Shown one piece after another: positions 1 to 13,453 of a stretch of 64,000 nt of DNA. The position numbers were made by a program, and so were the translations under genes. The stretch's first letter is position 1. Every line of letters begins with the position of its first letter. This DNA comes from Hydra vulgaris (taxonomy: Eukaryota; Cnidaria; Hydrozoa; Anthoathecata; Hydridae): positions 36,433,501-36,497,500 of the forward strand of contig NC_088926.1 of the NCBI RefSeq assembly GCF_038396675.1, read 5' to 3'. Below the pieces are notes generated by a model that was not told the DNA's origin, did no database searches, and saw nothing but the letters and a program-made list of their open reading frames with translations.

Positions 1-106
1 GCTAACGTCGGTAACTCGACAGTATAATTTCTGATAGCGGAAGCCTGCGTTCGCGCTCGCTTCCCATCTGATTATAAAATAAAAAGCTTAATGATTACCG
101 ACTGAC
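1..106. other. Unassigned window start
   Basis: No frame or repeat recognised. The first 70 bases are richer in G and C than the surroundings, which suggests part of another repeat cut by the window edge. Confidence 0.3.
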
Positions 107-300
107 TTTTTTTTTTTAATTCTTTTTTTAGGTGCTTAAAGAAGTCCTAACGGTCTTGTCACAGAGCACCGCGAAGTGCATTTAACCAGAAAGTTCACGC
201 CTCTTTTCTTACCGTTACGCGAATATTGCCCAGAGCTCGTTTCCAACCTGGATCTCCTGCTTATGAAGCATGCACTCTAACCACTGCGCCACGGCCGCAC
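107..300 (-). mobile_element. tRNA-derived SINE, family A, minus strand
   Basis: Read on the minus strand, this starts with a tRNA-like head (an A box around gcgcagtggttagag and a B box around aggttggaaac). A body follows with the words ggcgtgaact, taaatgcact, gcggtgctctgtgac and aagaccgttagg, then a poly-A tail, seen as T runs at 107-130. The same body occurs at 20772-20960 and 44975-45168, so this is a dispersed family and not a working tRNA gene. The anticodon region no longer folds as a clean tRNA. Confidence 0.85.
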
Positions 301-1384
301 TTGTGTTTTGTTATGCCAGTGCATTGCTTTGAAGGTGATGAATAATAAAAATTTTAAAGGTACAAATACTCTCATTTTTCCAAGTACCTTTACAATAGTA
401 TTATAAATATTAAAAAGTAGTTAGTAATTTTTAAAAAATTTATTTGCCTACCCATATTTATACAAAAAATTAGATCAAAAATGTGGACAATTCAAAACAC
501 AATAATACAAAGCTAATCAAGGAATCACAATAATTTTTTGTAGGTTTACTCTTCAACAAGAAATAATTTATTTGAACTAAAATGAAATTTGGAATCATAA
601 TAGATTATAAAATGTCATTGAATTATTACAAATGCACTAAAAAAAGAAAAAAACTAAATTGGGAATAACATACTATTAATTTGCAATACATACAGCTAAT
701 TATTTTAAAACTGCAGTTAAATGAATTTTACACGAGTGCTAAACATACTGTGAAAATTTCAAATAAATTAGATTTTTTTTATGAGATATTTGATTTTTAC
801 AAGTTACATAACCTTCCAAAAATTAAAAGTTCAAAAAAATGCAAAAGAAACTTGTAATATATAAAAAATCAGTATCATGTTTAAAACCCTTCGGATACAT
901 TTTTTCATTTTATGCTATTTAGTATTGTTATACATATAATGATGTTTCATTTTGTGTAACATATGTGTAAAAATTGTGTAACATATGTATTTCATATGTA
1001 TAACAGTTGCGTAGCATATGTATTTCATATAACAGTATTGTTATACATATAATGATGTTTCATTTTGATTTTCTTTATCAGAGTATTTCTTTTTTTTTAT
1101 AACTCTGAGAAACTTTCTTCTATTTTTTACTTTTTCACTTGATTTAATCTACACGCGCTTTGCACATAAAATATTTTGTTCATAAGACTTCGAGTGAACA
1201 CCACAATTGCTGAAAGTCCAAATAAAAGTAAAACATTTTTAACACCACCTGTGTCATTCTTATAGTGTAAAATTGCTGAATAAATACTCATTTTAAAAGT
1301 TTGTTTACAAACATATTTTTTGAGCAACCAGACCAAAAACTATATGGCGATTTCAATTTTAGCCATACATCTTATGAGTCTATC
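301..1384. other. AT-rich intergenic DNA
   Basis: No supported gene. It holds a 34-bp direct repeat (921-954 and 1034-1067) separated by variants of the word catatgtatttcatat. A short minus-strand open frame at 1127-1336 has no recognisable domain. Confidence 0.4.
921..1067. repeat. 34-bp direct repeat pair
   Basis: The segment beginning agtattgttatacatataa appears at 921-954 and again at 1034-1067, identical over 34 bases. The spacer holds repeated tgtgtaacatatg and gcatatgtatttcatat words. This looks like a small local duplication. Confidence 0.7.
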
Positions 1385-2262
1385 GAGGTTAACGGCAGCA
1401 TTGCAACTGTTTCTCACGTGAGTGGTGAGCGTCAAGGCGAAATCAGGTTATAGAAGTGCTTTGATGAATGTCACTTAACTCAGCTTATCACATTCTAACC
1501 TACCGTAGTAGTCGACACGTCGAGCCTACTAGCACACTCGATCTTATTATAACAAATGAGCCAGACCGTGTAATCTTCATTAAACAAGGCAATTCTCTTA
1601 GTGACACTCCAATGGGCTAAGCACACTGCTTCATCGAAGATCAATTTGCGGTTGCATGCCTCAATAACTCGCCTACTTTGCCGCTAAAACCTCAACTCAT
1701 TTGGAGTCGAGCAAACTACGCAGCAATATCAGCACATATTGCAACTGTTAAATGGGAAACAGTACTCACTGGACTAAATGCAAACGATGATTACCAGCTT
1801 CTAGCAAACGTGTACAATGAATAACCTACACATTCCGTCAACTACAACTCCCTTTACAGAAAAACCGGAGCAATGGGTAATACCAGAACTTATTGAGGCG
1901 GTCAAAGCTAAACGCAGCTCTTGGGCCAAGCACATTAATGCAGGTCGAGATACGCACAAATTTCTCAAAATACTGCATCGCACTGCCTTCAAAAAAGTTA
2001 AAAAAATGGTCAAAGCTGGTATGCAGAAGTACGAAGAGCTACTCGTCAGGGATTCCGAAAGCAACCCTAAACGCTTACATGCATATGTAAGAAGCAAGCA
2101 GAGTGTCAGTAACAACATTACATCGCTTGAAACAGTCAATAGCAACATCACAACCGATACTGGCAATATATGCGCATCGTTAAATAACTTTTTTCAATCA
2201 GTCTTTGTTTTAGAGCCCGAAGGTTCAATGCCAGGCTTTAAAAGTTGTGCAGAAGCAGTTTG
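1385..2262 (+). pseudogene. Decayed LINE (CR1/Jockey-like) fragment: endonuclease end and EN-RT linker
   Basis: From about 1513 one frame carries the end of an APE-type endonuclease (STLDLIITNE, then LSDTPMG) up to one in-frame stop at about 1618. It then runs into the basic linker that precedes reverse transcriptase. After a frame change, the open frame at 1817-2278 contains RLHAYVRSKQ and LNNFFQSVF, the usual end of this linker in CR1-type LINEs. Reverse transcriptase itself is absent: the copy stops at the inverted-repeat element that starts at 2263. It is an old, 5'- and 3'-truncated copy, more decayed than the intact LINE at 59.9-63.6 kb but of the same general class. Confidence 0.75.
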
Positions 2263-2714
2263 TTTCATCGACATTTGACCAAAAACTTTCATTTTGGATT
2301 TTGGGTCTGCCTATGTACATATTTTAATAACAACTCATCATTTGACAGGTCAGTAAACACTAATTTTAAAAGGTTACTAATCCTTATTGGTAAATTTATG
2401 CTTTTTGTACTTTGAAATACTTTGCAATTTTCCGTATTGATATTGACACTAACTAATTTCAGTTGTTGGGCAAAAACTGTGGCGTAACTCTTGATTTTGA
2501 TATCCAGTACAGTGTAGAAAAATAGCACATATTACCTTTTTCATGGCATATGTTATTTGTATAACTTCTTATGGCTAAACTAATAGTTTTGCATACAACT
2601 AATCTAATTCTTAGTCAGTTTATTTTTTCTACCTAATGGAGTTAAGTTACTTTGTAATTTTTGATTAGATCACGTAGCCTCATACCAATTGTTTTTGGTC
2701 AAATGTCGATGAAA
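2263..2714. mobile_element. Short element with perfect 24-bp terminal inverted repeats (MITE candidate)
   Basis: Bases 2263-2286 (tttcatcgacatttgaccaa and four more) are the exact reverse complement of 2691-2714. The 404-bp interior has no recognisable protein; the minus-strand frame at 2289-2528 is unremarkable. The element separates a LINE fragment on the left from a Mutator-like transposase fragment on the right, and both neighbouring open frames terminate inside its ends. No clear target-site duplication was seen. It could instead be the internal part of a larger element. Confidence 0.6.
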
Positions 2715-3290
2715 AAACTTTTTCTCGCAGTTTTATCATAAGCTTTTGCTAACACTAATTTCAGTTTTCTAAATGGAGTTGCTGTCAACCAACGTAAATT
2801 CATACAGCGACTAAAATTTTTCATAGCTTGATATCCTCGACCTATTTCTGTGAAACCAATAATCATTCTTGTGTTTGCTTCAAAGCGTTTCCTACCATGA
2901 ATCTTCCTTTCTTCCAATTTACAACTATGTTTAAAAAACTTTTTTTCATTGAATAGATTTCAAGATGATAGACAAAATCCATGCACGCAAAAAGATTATC
3001 AACAACAGTAACAACACTGTAACAATCTGGAAACTAAACACTTTTAATAATATCCAACAAATTTGAAAAAACAATTAATATAAGATATTCATTATCTACA
3101 GTTTTATATTTTACTGCTTGATTTCCATTCATCAGTGGCATAAATTATCTTGCATTTGCGCAACTTGAAGCCTGAATAATACCTGGATTAATTTGTTGCA
3201 ACTTTTCTGTTGCAATAATATAACAATTTCCAGGCAAAGACCTTTTTTTTTCGTTTAAATTTTTGTTTTATTAGATGATTGTTTGTTTAG
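2699..3290 (-). pseudogene. Mutator-like transposase fragment
   Basis: The minus-strand frame at 2699-2917 contains NTRMIIGFTEIGRGYQAM followed by FSRCMNLRWLTATPF. This matches the layout of the Mutator-like transposase domain seen in many cnidarian proteins (a [VM]xG[MF]xxIGxGxxxxxxF core followed by a CxxMN motif). Upstream on the minus strand, to about 3290, broken frames carry FPDCYSVVTVVDN and VYHLEIYSM, recalling the preceding zinc-ribbon section. Stops and frame changes separate the pieces. The catalytic half after the MN motif is missing, cut by the element ending at 2714. Confidence 0.55.
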
Positions 3291-4180
3291 ATGTTGCTTC
3301 TTGAAGCATTCATTGTTTATAAATCGCGAAGTAAAATGTAAGGTCGACGCAAGAACGACGGGAGAGCTTTAGGACGGTATTCTCTGCAAATGTTTGTTGT
3401 GGGAAACCTTATTTCGTGTTCTGATTTTTTCCGTCGACTTCAAATTTTTTTTCAAAACATGGTGTCCAGTAGTCAAAAGTTGTGTTGGAAAAAAATAAAT
3501 GTATGTAGTATATGTTTGTTTTTTAGTATAATCTGTATTAAATATTCCTTTAAGCAGCTTTAAATATATAAATTAATATGTTTAAATTATTAGTATTCTA
3601 TTGTTAATTTAAGTTGTTGAAAAATAACGAAAATTCGAACATCGATTTGTACTTAGTCGCTACCAACTATTTTACACCTTTTTTTCGCCGAAAATAACAA
3701 TTATTATTATTTTTAAATTAATGACTTTAAATCCAATGACTTTCAACTATATGAGCGACACCTAACCTAATTTTGTAAAATTATAAAAAACTTGTAATTT
3801 TTTTTTAAATAAATGGATTAAAAAAAAAAAAAAAGGTTGTTGTTGGAAAGTTAAACTTTCCCTAAAGTAAATAATCTTATTGTGAAACCTTTACATGTTA
3901 AGCACGAATTTAAAAAAAGTTAATTTCAAGTTTAAATAATGTAACTTTAATCGAGATCTCATAAAAAAAAGTTCTTATTTGCTTCACTTCTTATAATATT
4001 ATAGCATATAATATTATAACCTGTTTAGTTGTTATGTAACTGTTTCGATATTTTCATGAAAAGCTTTGTAAAAATGATATGTATCATTTTTACAAAGTAT
4101 ATCTTTAATTTGAATAATAATGAAAATATTAATTTTCTACTTTATGTTATTTTTTTTTTGCTCATGATGAATTATTAATT
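3291..4180. other. Non-coding stretch; AATAAA plus A-run at 3810-3835
   Basis: No gene recognised. An AATAAA signal is followed within about ten bases by a 14-A run (about 3821-3834), the pattern left by an inserted, polyadenylated transcript, but no parent gene could be read upstream. A perfect 16-bp hairpin with a 2-nt loop lies at 4064-4097. Confidence 0.35.
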
Positions 4181-4192
4181 AGAGAAATATTA

Positions 4193-4810
4193 GTTATTGA
4201 ACCATACAAGTGTAAACGTGGTTCTTTAAAAAGAGGTGATGCCAGGACTGAAATTTCAGACATTTTAAATTCAATAAAAAATCCTAAATTCAGAGTAAAT
4301 CAACGTACTGTTAGAGATTTTTCAATTAGTTCAATTTGCTGGAAAAATCTTTCATAAAAAAAAAATGTCAGACAAAGAAAAGTTAAATGGCAATAGTCCT
4401 CCTGATCTAACTGGTACTGAAATTGGTATTCAAGAAATAATTGATAAAGCTAATGTTGTTAAAAATGATGATGCTGTAAAGAACAATATTGAAAAAGTTC
4501 AAGCAGAGGAAACATGACGTTGATGTTTGGCAACTTTTGCTGAGACAAGTCTTCGTAATAATGATAACAATTCAAAAAACCAAAAAAAGTACGAGGTAGA
4601 GGCTCAGATACAATATCATTTCTTATGCAACAATCCGTACCCAATGCACAGTTGAAAAAAGATAAATTGAAAATCAAGGTGTCAGCTTTAGAACTTCAAA
4701 GAGAACAAATGGAAAATCGCTCTTTGTTAATGACCCGAAAACAAAGCATTTGTTCTGCTATGATGGAACAGTTGCAGAAACAGATTTTAATGCAGCATCA
4801 AAATCTATCT
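4193..4810 (+). pseudogene. Harbinger-type Myb-like partner gene, decayed
   Basis: Frames here read KRGSLKRGDARTEISDILNS and VNQRTVRD, then an acidic stretch with SPPDLTGTEIGIQEIID, and finally a glutamine/lysine-rich coiled-coil tail (4625-4819). This is the architecture of the Myb/SANT-like DNA-binding protein carried by PIF/Harbinger transposons. Several frame changes and a stop at about 4515 break it, and a (TA)n array truncates its end. It converges with the Harbinger transposase remnant at 5304-6130, so the two probably formed one element. Confidence 0.65.
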
Positions 4811-4847
4811 ATAATATAATATTTTTATATAAATCTATATATAAATC

Positions 4848-5024
<177 letters not shown>

Positions 5025-5303
5025 CATGTTAGCAATAAAATTATGTTTGTTTCATGTGTTTTTCTTAATTGGCTAAAATTAATTTTGATTTATTTTTGGT
5101 TTAAATTTAAATTAGTATATTATTACATTAATGTTAACAAATGTCACTTCAGGTTGAGATATACAAGTTCATAACTAAAATAGATAATAAAATTTAAAAA
5201 GTTTTTGAATGATATAACATATGATTTTAAGTATGTAAAGAATCTTTTTAGATATACCAAATTAATAGAATAAAAAAATTTTGTATTGAATAATTTATTG
5301 TTT

Positions 5304-6130
5304 TTAAAAATAATTTTCTAAAAAGGTGGATCTAACCCAAAATAAGTTGAAGTTTATACATTTATTAAAGGATGTATACGCATTTCTCAACAATGCCCAC
5401 GTGAAATATATTTTACCAACTGAACTGAGTCCTATTTTCAAGTTCTTTTTATAGTCTAAAAATGAAAAGTAGTTGACTATATCACCAAATACCCATTTCA
5501 CTGATGTTCGAACTTGACTTATTGCTTTATTATAGGCTAACTGATCCGCCGATAACCCTGCAGCATTGTTCTTAAATGATGACTGCAAATGGATTCTTAA
5601 AGGATAAGCAGGATCACCATATGCAAAGTGACTCACCATTTTATGAAAAAAAAAACATGTTCAGCTTGTTTAGCAATCCAGACTCAGCTAGTATTCCGCT
5701 GTCGTGTTTTCTATCTTCGTAGGGTCCATCTAAAAAAGCTATCATTCCATTTGGAGCAACAACTGATTGAAATTTAATAGCATGTACCCTTTTTATGACC
5801 ATTATAGATTATTCTCTGATTTTCTTATGGTTGACAAACTGGGCGAACGGTGCCATTAATAAATCCCAAATAGTTCAGAAATGGTGCTCCTTTGTTAGTA
5901 ACAACTAAATATTGATAGCTGAGCTGGTGCTAACCGAGCTTGATTAAGATCTTTTATTAAATATCCAAAGTTGCCAAATATATGTAACATTATTAAGTTG
6001 TTGACATACATATTTGAGGTAGAGGTCTTGCAAACCGGGGAATCATGTCAGAGTATGGGTAAGAAAAACGTTTAAGAAATATACATAATGCTTCTTTCCC
6101 ATCAATTTCCCATACATCAACTGACAAATA
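5304..6130 (-). pseudogene. PIF/Harbinger transposase (DDE_Tnp_4), decayed
   Basis: Read on the minus strand, the pieces in order are: YSDMIPRFARPLPQICM (about 6060-6010), GAPFLNYLGFINGTVRP (about 5895-5840), YNGHKRVHAIKFQSVVAPNG (about 5810-5750), GPYEDRKHDSGIL (about 5730-5690), then the clean 111-codon frame 5639-5304 with YGDPAYPLRIHLQ, VRTSVKWVFGDI and the usual family C-terminus. This is the catalytic core of a Harbinger nuclease. The first catalytic aspartate of the expected G-F-I-D-G-T motif reads Asn, and frame changes and stops occur upstream of 5639, so it is inactive. Confidence 0.85.
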
Positions 6131-6324
6131 GCCTGACTCGCAGCAGAGTGCTGCTACACCGACTGAGAGATTGGGATGGGGCAGCAGTATTTTCGTTCAT
6201 TAGTCTTTGTATTTTATTTCTTTTTCTGATAATTCATATTTATGAATTATGAAAAAATCTGAATATTCATAATTAATGTAACAAAAGTACGGTAACAATT
6301 TGTGGCATAAATATGCTATATATA
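6131..6324. other. Short non-coding spacer
   Basis: This holds the remnant 5' side of the Harbinger copy and AT-rich DNA. Nothing else was recognised before the pogo-like TIR at 6325. Confidence 0.3.
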
Positions 6325-7681
6325 TAAGGTAAGTATGGGTATTAAGGCCCACCTAACAGACTTTTGGTCATTTAGGCTTTAAAAATTAAGTTTAAAAAAA
6401 TATTTTTGATTGCTGCTTAAGATTAATCATTCCTTGATGTAAAAATCTTATCTGCATATTGAGGAAATAATAATAACAAAAGTTATTCATGTTTTTGTAA
6501 CATACCTTAATTGGGCCTTATTACCCCCTTATGGGGGTAATAAGGCCCATGTAAAAAATACAAAAAATAAATAAAAAAAAACCAGAAAAAAGTTTGGAAA
6601 CATTCTTTTAATGCATAGTTTATCTCACATTTATAAAATAATAAGTAATCTTGCATATTTATATACTTTAAAAGAATCAATTTTTTATACAACAGTGAAT
6701 AACAACAGAAAATTAAAAAATTCAATAAAGAAATGTTACAAAGAAAAACATTATTCTTCGCAGAATGGACATACTAATTCTTCCTCATCTTCAGAATCAT
6801 ACCCCATGCACGCCTCGTGGTACCATCCTTTACATTTACAACATTGTCGCATACTTTCTACAGACTTTTGCTGGCATAACAAACAAAACCCATCATTCAC
6901 ATCCACACTTACAGACTTACTTTTCTTTGCACTTGGTTTTCCTTTGCCTTTATTCTTTTTATTAACAGCTTTAGAAGTGGAAGATTGAGAATAATCTTTT
7001 TTCAGGTCTTTAGAAAAATTTGCTTTTCCTTTGCCCTTATTCTTATTATTAACAGCTTTAGAAGTAGAAGATTGAAAATCTTCTTTCGTTAGGGCTTTAG
7101 CAACATAGTTAAAACTTTTTTTGCGACCGACCATAGCCATATTTTTCTTTTTAGCAGGACTCGGCATTAAATCATTAAAACTTGCATTAAGATTAATTTC
7201 AGGTTGATCGACTGAAACTATTGAGGGACTGGGTTGGGTGACTGAAGCTGGTGAAGGATCAGATTCAGTGGGCCGATTTTTAGTGGGCCTTATTACCCGC
7301 TTTGAACCTGTTTCGTTTATCGATAATGTATCCTTTTGTTTCAACACTTGCATAAATATTACATGATGAGTAATGATAACGAATAAGTACTTAATGCAAA
7401 TAAATGCAATTGAAAAAAATAGAAGCTTTATAAAATATTTTAAAATGTAAAAACACGTATCTTAAAAATTAGACTTAAGCAATTTTTGACGAAACTAACA
7501 AAGTAATCTTGCTTTGTCGAACGCGCGGTAAAGAAATGCTGATTTTTTTTTGCTGCCATTGATAAAACCAGATAACTCTAATATTTTAATGTCGAAAAAA
7601 AGTTTCACAATTTATTTTTTCCCTAAGTTTGGATTAGTGGGCCTTATTACCCGCCGGGCCTTAATACCCATACTTACCTTA
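6325..7681 (-). mobile_element. Pogo/Tigger-like DNA transposon, internally deleted, perfect 26-bp TIRs
   Basis: The 26 bases at 6325-6350 (core aagtatgggtattaaggccc) are the exact reverse complement of 7656-7681. Both ends lie in TA-rich DNA, compatible with insertion at a TA dinucleotide. The only coding sequence left is the C-terminal part of a transposase on the minus strand (6751-7353). The word GGGCCTTATTACCC, close to the TIR core, recurs at 6513-6527 and in inverse at 6533-6547 (a palindrome), at about 7285-7299 and at about 7639-7652. The perfect TIRs point to a fairly recent insertion. Confidence 0.8.
6751..7353 (-). CDS. C-terminal remnant of pogo/Tigger-like transposase with PHD-like zinc finger
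   Basis: A 200-codon open frame lies inside the element at 6325-7681. The first 60 residues are Ser/Pro-rich. The middle (residues 70-150) is basic, with two imperfect repeats around SSTSKAVNxKNKGKGK. Residues 150-200 form a cysteine finger (FCLLCQQ, CCKCKGWYHEACMG, LVCPFC) of the kind found at the C-terminus of several pogo-family (DDE_1) transposases. The CENP-B/HTH and DDE domains are missing, so it cannot transpose DNA. It could still bind DNA or be unexpressed. Part of its coding sequence (RVIRPTKN) is written by a copy of the element's terminal motif. Confidence 0.6.
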   Translation of the reverse strand: MQVLKQKDTLSINETGSKRVIRPTKNRPTESDPSPASVTQPSPSIVSVDQPEINLNASFNDLMPSPAKKKNMAMVGRKKSFNYVAKALTKEDFQSSTSKAVNNKNKGKGKANFSKDLKKDYSQSSTSKAVNKKNKGKGKPSAKKSKSVSVDVNDGFCLLCQQKSVESMRQCCKCKGWYHEACMGYDSEDEEELVCPFCEE

Positions 7682-7952
<271 letters not shown>

Positions 7953-8519
7953 TGAATATAATAAAATAGCATTTAAAACTTGTTTTAATTTCGAGTGTTT
8001 AGTTCATCCAAGGCAGCTAGATTATGAATTTGTATATTATGCATCGGGAATTTGTTAATTGCGCCAATTTGCAACGCTATAGTTATAGTGAAATATTAAT
8101 TATCAAATTATTTTGAAAAAAACAGCGAACATTTAGTAAGTACTAATGTTTTGTTTTGAAAATAGTATATTTACTATACATATGTTTTATAAGAAACTGA
8201 TCAATTTGTTTTAAACGTCATTGCTTGTATAATATATTATTTTACGATAAAAGGACAGAAAATAACTTACTAGTACTTGTACTGATGTAATTATTAGGCT
8301 TTAATTTATTGGTTAGTGGTTAGTAATATAATGCATTAAGTTAATTATCCGGTATCTTTAAATAATTTCAATTTAAGCTTTCAACTATTTTCCGAGATGC
8401 CATCGATCATAAAATATGTTGGTTATGTTGTCATAAAATTTTTAATAATATATTTTATTTGTGAATTCACATTTTACTGCGATAAATTTTTTATTATCTA
8501 AGTTAAATATTTATAGAAT
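7953..8519. other. AT-rich leader upstream of CACTA-like transposase
   Basis: No frame recognised. It probably contains the 5' end of the transposon whose transposase starts at 8520, but no terminal inverted repeat could be assigned. Confidence 0.3.
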
Positions 8520-10383
8520 ATGGCCAAAAATTTTGAAAGTTGTCAAAGAACAGAAAGGAGGCGAGTGAGAAGGGCAGTGGATGAGTTACTAAAGAGTGTG
8601 AATGAACGTAATGAAGAGCCCGACATTAACAATGACTTAGGTCTGTGTTATGAATCAGCTAATAATATAATGACCAGTGGAGATGTAGAAATACGTTCTT
8701 GCATATTGGATGAAAATGAAATTGATGAAAATTCCAAAAAGATAGATAATAATCTTTCAGATGTATCATTGCAATACGATGTTTCTAATATCATCGCCAG
8801 AGCTGGTGGATCATACTATTATGTTGGAGTAAAAACTGCCTTATTGAGTGCATTATCGCAATTAAATGAATCGACATTATCAGACATTTCTGCACTATCT
8901 TTAAATATAAATGTTGACGGCATTCCACTCTTTCATAGTTCAAATACGCAACTTTGGCCAATACTCGGATATGTAAATGAATTACCTAAAAAACAATTTT
9001 TTATTATTGGACTTTATACAGGCAAGACAAAGCCAACATCAGTAGAGGAATATTTAAATGATTTTATTTTAGAAATGAAGTCTCTGTCGGAAGGTTTAGA
9101 ATACCGTGGAAAACGATATGACATATTTATAAATGCAATAATTTGTGACGCCCCAGCTAGAGCTTTTATTAAATGTATAAAAGGACATTGCGGTTACAAT
9201 GGCTGTGAACGCTGTATACAAAAAAGGGGTCCATTTGAAATATAGAATGACGTTTCCCGATACAAATTCAACACTACGTACTGATGCGGACTTTATCATG
9301 CAAAAAGATGAAGATCACCATATCGCACTTTCACCGTTAACTGAATTGCCAGTAGGACTTGTTACACAATGTCCTCTTGATTACATGCACCTTGTATGCT
9401 TGGGAATAGTTAAGCGGATCATATCTTTATGGATCAAGGGCGATTTAAAAAATAGATTGTCTGCTAACACAGTTAATAAAATATCTGAAAAACTTACAAC
9501 ACTTAAAAAATATTTTCCTAAAGAGTTTGCGAGACGTCCAAGATCACTGTATGAGTACCAACAATGGAAGGCAACAGAGTTGCGCCAATTTTTATTATAT
9601 ACTGGACCTACTATTTTATTTAAGTTGGTTTCTGATAATGTTTATCGTAATTTCTTACTGTTAAGCGTGTCTATGATATTTTTACTTAATCCAAAGTTGT
9701 GTAATAAGTTTTGTGATTATGTTGAAAACCTGCTCATAACTTTTGTGAAAAACTTTGAAATTATATATGGGTCGCATGAACTTGTATATAATGTACATTC
9801 AATTATTCATGTAGTAAATGACTGTAGGAAGTATGGCAGTTTGGATAATGTGGCAGCATTTCCTTTTGAAAATTATTTAGGGCAATTGAAAAAACTGGTT
9901 AGACGCCCACAAAATCCTATTAGCCAAATACTTCGTCGATGTGCTGAAAAAGAAAGATGTTGTAAAATTGAAGAAAACAAGGAAATTTGTAAACATTTAC
10001 ATCAGCACTACTTAGGTCCATTGCCTGAAAATCTTCCACGAAATATTTACGAACAGTATGGCCAATATAAAGGAGCGAGTTTGTTTATTACGGTTTCACC
10101 TGGAAATAATTGTTTTAAAATTCATGAAGACATTGTTCTTGTGCGAAATATATTAAAGTCATCAAATTATGATACAGTAATTGTATATGAAAACTTTTTG
10201 AAAGCTGTCCCCTTTTTTACATATCCTTTGTCGTCATCAAGTTTAGGAATTTATAAAGTGAGAAGATTATCAAAGAAACTAAGTTATATATCTATAAAGG
10301 ATTTGAACCAAAAACATATTTTATTGCCTTTGAAGATGGCAATATTGCAGTACCATTGTTGCACAGCAATTAATAGTTTTTAA
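8520..10383 (+). pseudogene. CACTA/EnSpm-like transposase with one frameshift
   Basis: Two overlapping frames, 8520-9245 and 9199-10383, together make one protein of about 620 residues. The order is: a basic N-terminus; an acidic linker; NVDGIPLFHSS and LWPILGYV; FIIGLYTGKTKP; IICDAPARAFIKCIKGHCGYNGCERC (read here as separate motifs ICDAPARAF and GCERC); DYMHLVCLGIVKR; ELRQFLLYTGP; YNVHSIIHVVNDC; and AFPFENYLGQLKK. This layout matches the Transposase_21-like family found widely in cnidarian and arthropod genomes. The frames switch at a run of six A followed by four G near 9222-9231, where a single extra A explains the break. Every other part is open. A spliced DUF4806 gene follows on the same strand, as is usual for this element type. 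The superfamily label is less certain than the transposase identity. Confidence 0.75.
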
Positions 10384-10502
10384 TATTAAGACAATTTTTA
10401 TTAATTAATAAACTTTGCAACAACATAATTGGTACAGCTGTGTGAATTGAACTAAACTTTTTTAGTAGGAAATGTTTGCAGTTGTTGAAATCATAACTTA
10501 AG

Positions 10503-11583
10503 GAACAGTAGACATCATTCCAGTAGAATGGTTTACTCCTGCAGAAGAAGATGAGTGTTTCTGGCCCGACACTGAGGCAAAACATAAGGTTTCGAAGTTA
10601 GTGCAGACCAGTGCTAATCCCAATAAGAATTGGAATAAGTACAAAATTAGAACACTTGGAAAAGCATGTTTACATAACTGAATGTAGTAATATTGTATAT
10701 ATAGTTTATTAATGAAATGTGTAATACAGAAAAATTTTTCGAAGTGATACAAATTTTTTGTACTTATTTATAAATTGCAGTTAAATTAATTATATAATAA
10801 TATAAATATAAAATTTTATAGAAATGAAACGCATGCATGGTATACTTTACAATAATTTTAGTTACGTATCAGAGAGCGGTGGAAAAATGCAAAGTACCTG
10901 AATATTCGTCTGATTTGCAGACAGATCGAGAAGAAGATGGTAAAAGACGTAAAAGGTACATTCCTGCATTCATATTATATAAAAGAAATCTTGTGATGTA
11001 TTTCACATAAAATTTACAATTTAACTAATTGAAGTAATATATTACACAGCAAACAATGGTAAATTCAGAGTCTAAACTAAATTGATTTACTTTTTAAAGT
11101 TTATTTCTTATGTGCTGTATAGTATAATACCTACAAACGTGTTACTACCATAGGCCAGTGGTAAAGGTTAATGTAATTATATATTGCAATTCGCATGGTA
11201 TCGAGACAGTCGGCATGTTTCAAGTGTCGTATAAATTATATATTAGAGCTATTATAAAATAACTTTCAAGGTAAAAGGTTTGTTAACCGAATTAGTAAAA
11301 CTATAGCAGAATTGATTTGATCACTAAACTAGCTTTGCATCAAGTTTCTGTACCGTCTCATTTTTTCACAAACACTTTGTACTTTTTAGAAAAATTATTG
11401 CACCGGCAGATGATACTAACAGTGATAGTGATACAAGTTCAAAAATGACATCAAAAAAACAGAAGAAATGTCATAAATTATCTGACCGGCAAACTGAATT
11501 TTTACCTCCAGAACCCCCCACTGAATTTAGTAAGAAAATATCTGCTGCTGAATTATCCGTGCAGCCACACCAAACCTCACACG
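10503..11583 (+). pseudogene. DUF4806-type companion gene, exons 1-3
   Basis: Three exons have consistent phases: 10503-10667 (starts with TVDIIPVEWFTP, contains CFWPDTEAKHKV and WNKYKIRTLGKA), 10862-10955 (YQRAVEKCKVPEYSSDL, then a basic end) and 11390-11583 (KIIAPADDTNSDSDTSS, basic and proline-rich). Acceptors are AG at 10501, 10860 and 11388. Donors are GTTTAC (weak), GTACAT and GTCAGT. The phases join as T+TT and AG+A without breaking the frame. This N-terminal module (VxxVPxxWL...C.WPP) followed by a charged linker is typical of DUF4806 proteins carried by these transposons. The continuation lies 6 kb downstream at 17640-18283, beyond inserted hAT and P elements. No start codon was identified. 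Confidence 0.65.
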
Positions 11584-11737
11584 GTCAGTTTTGTTAATTA
11601 AATTTCTCATAACAAGAGTGTACATAAATTCTGCATTGTTGAAGTTACAGAATATTAATTAATATATTGATGTAACATTTTACCTTGGCATAATTTGTAA
11701 TTTTGAATTGCTGATCCAGACATTTATAATTTAATTA

Positions 11738-13418
<1,681 letters not shown>

Positions 13419-13453
13419 CCATCAATTGTTTAATTTTTTTAGTATAATCCATT

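Noticed and set aside
1801..2166. Minus-strand 121-codon open frame
   Set aside because: It is the antisense shadow of the LINE linker at 1817-2278, which has recognisable motifs.
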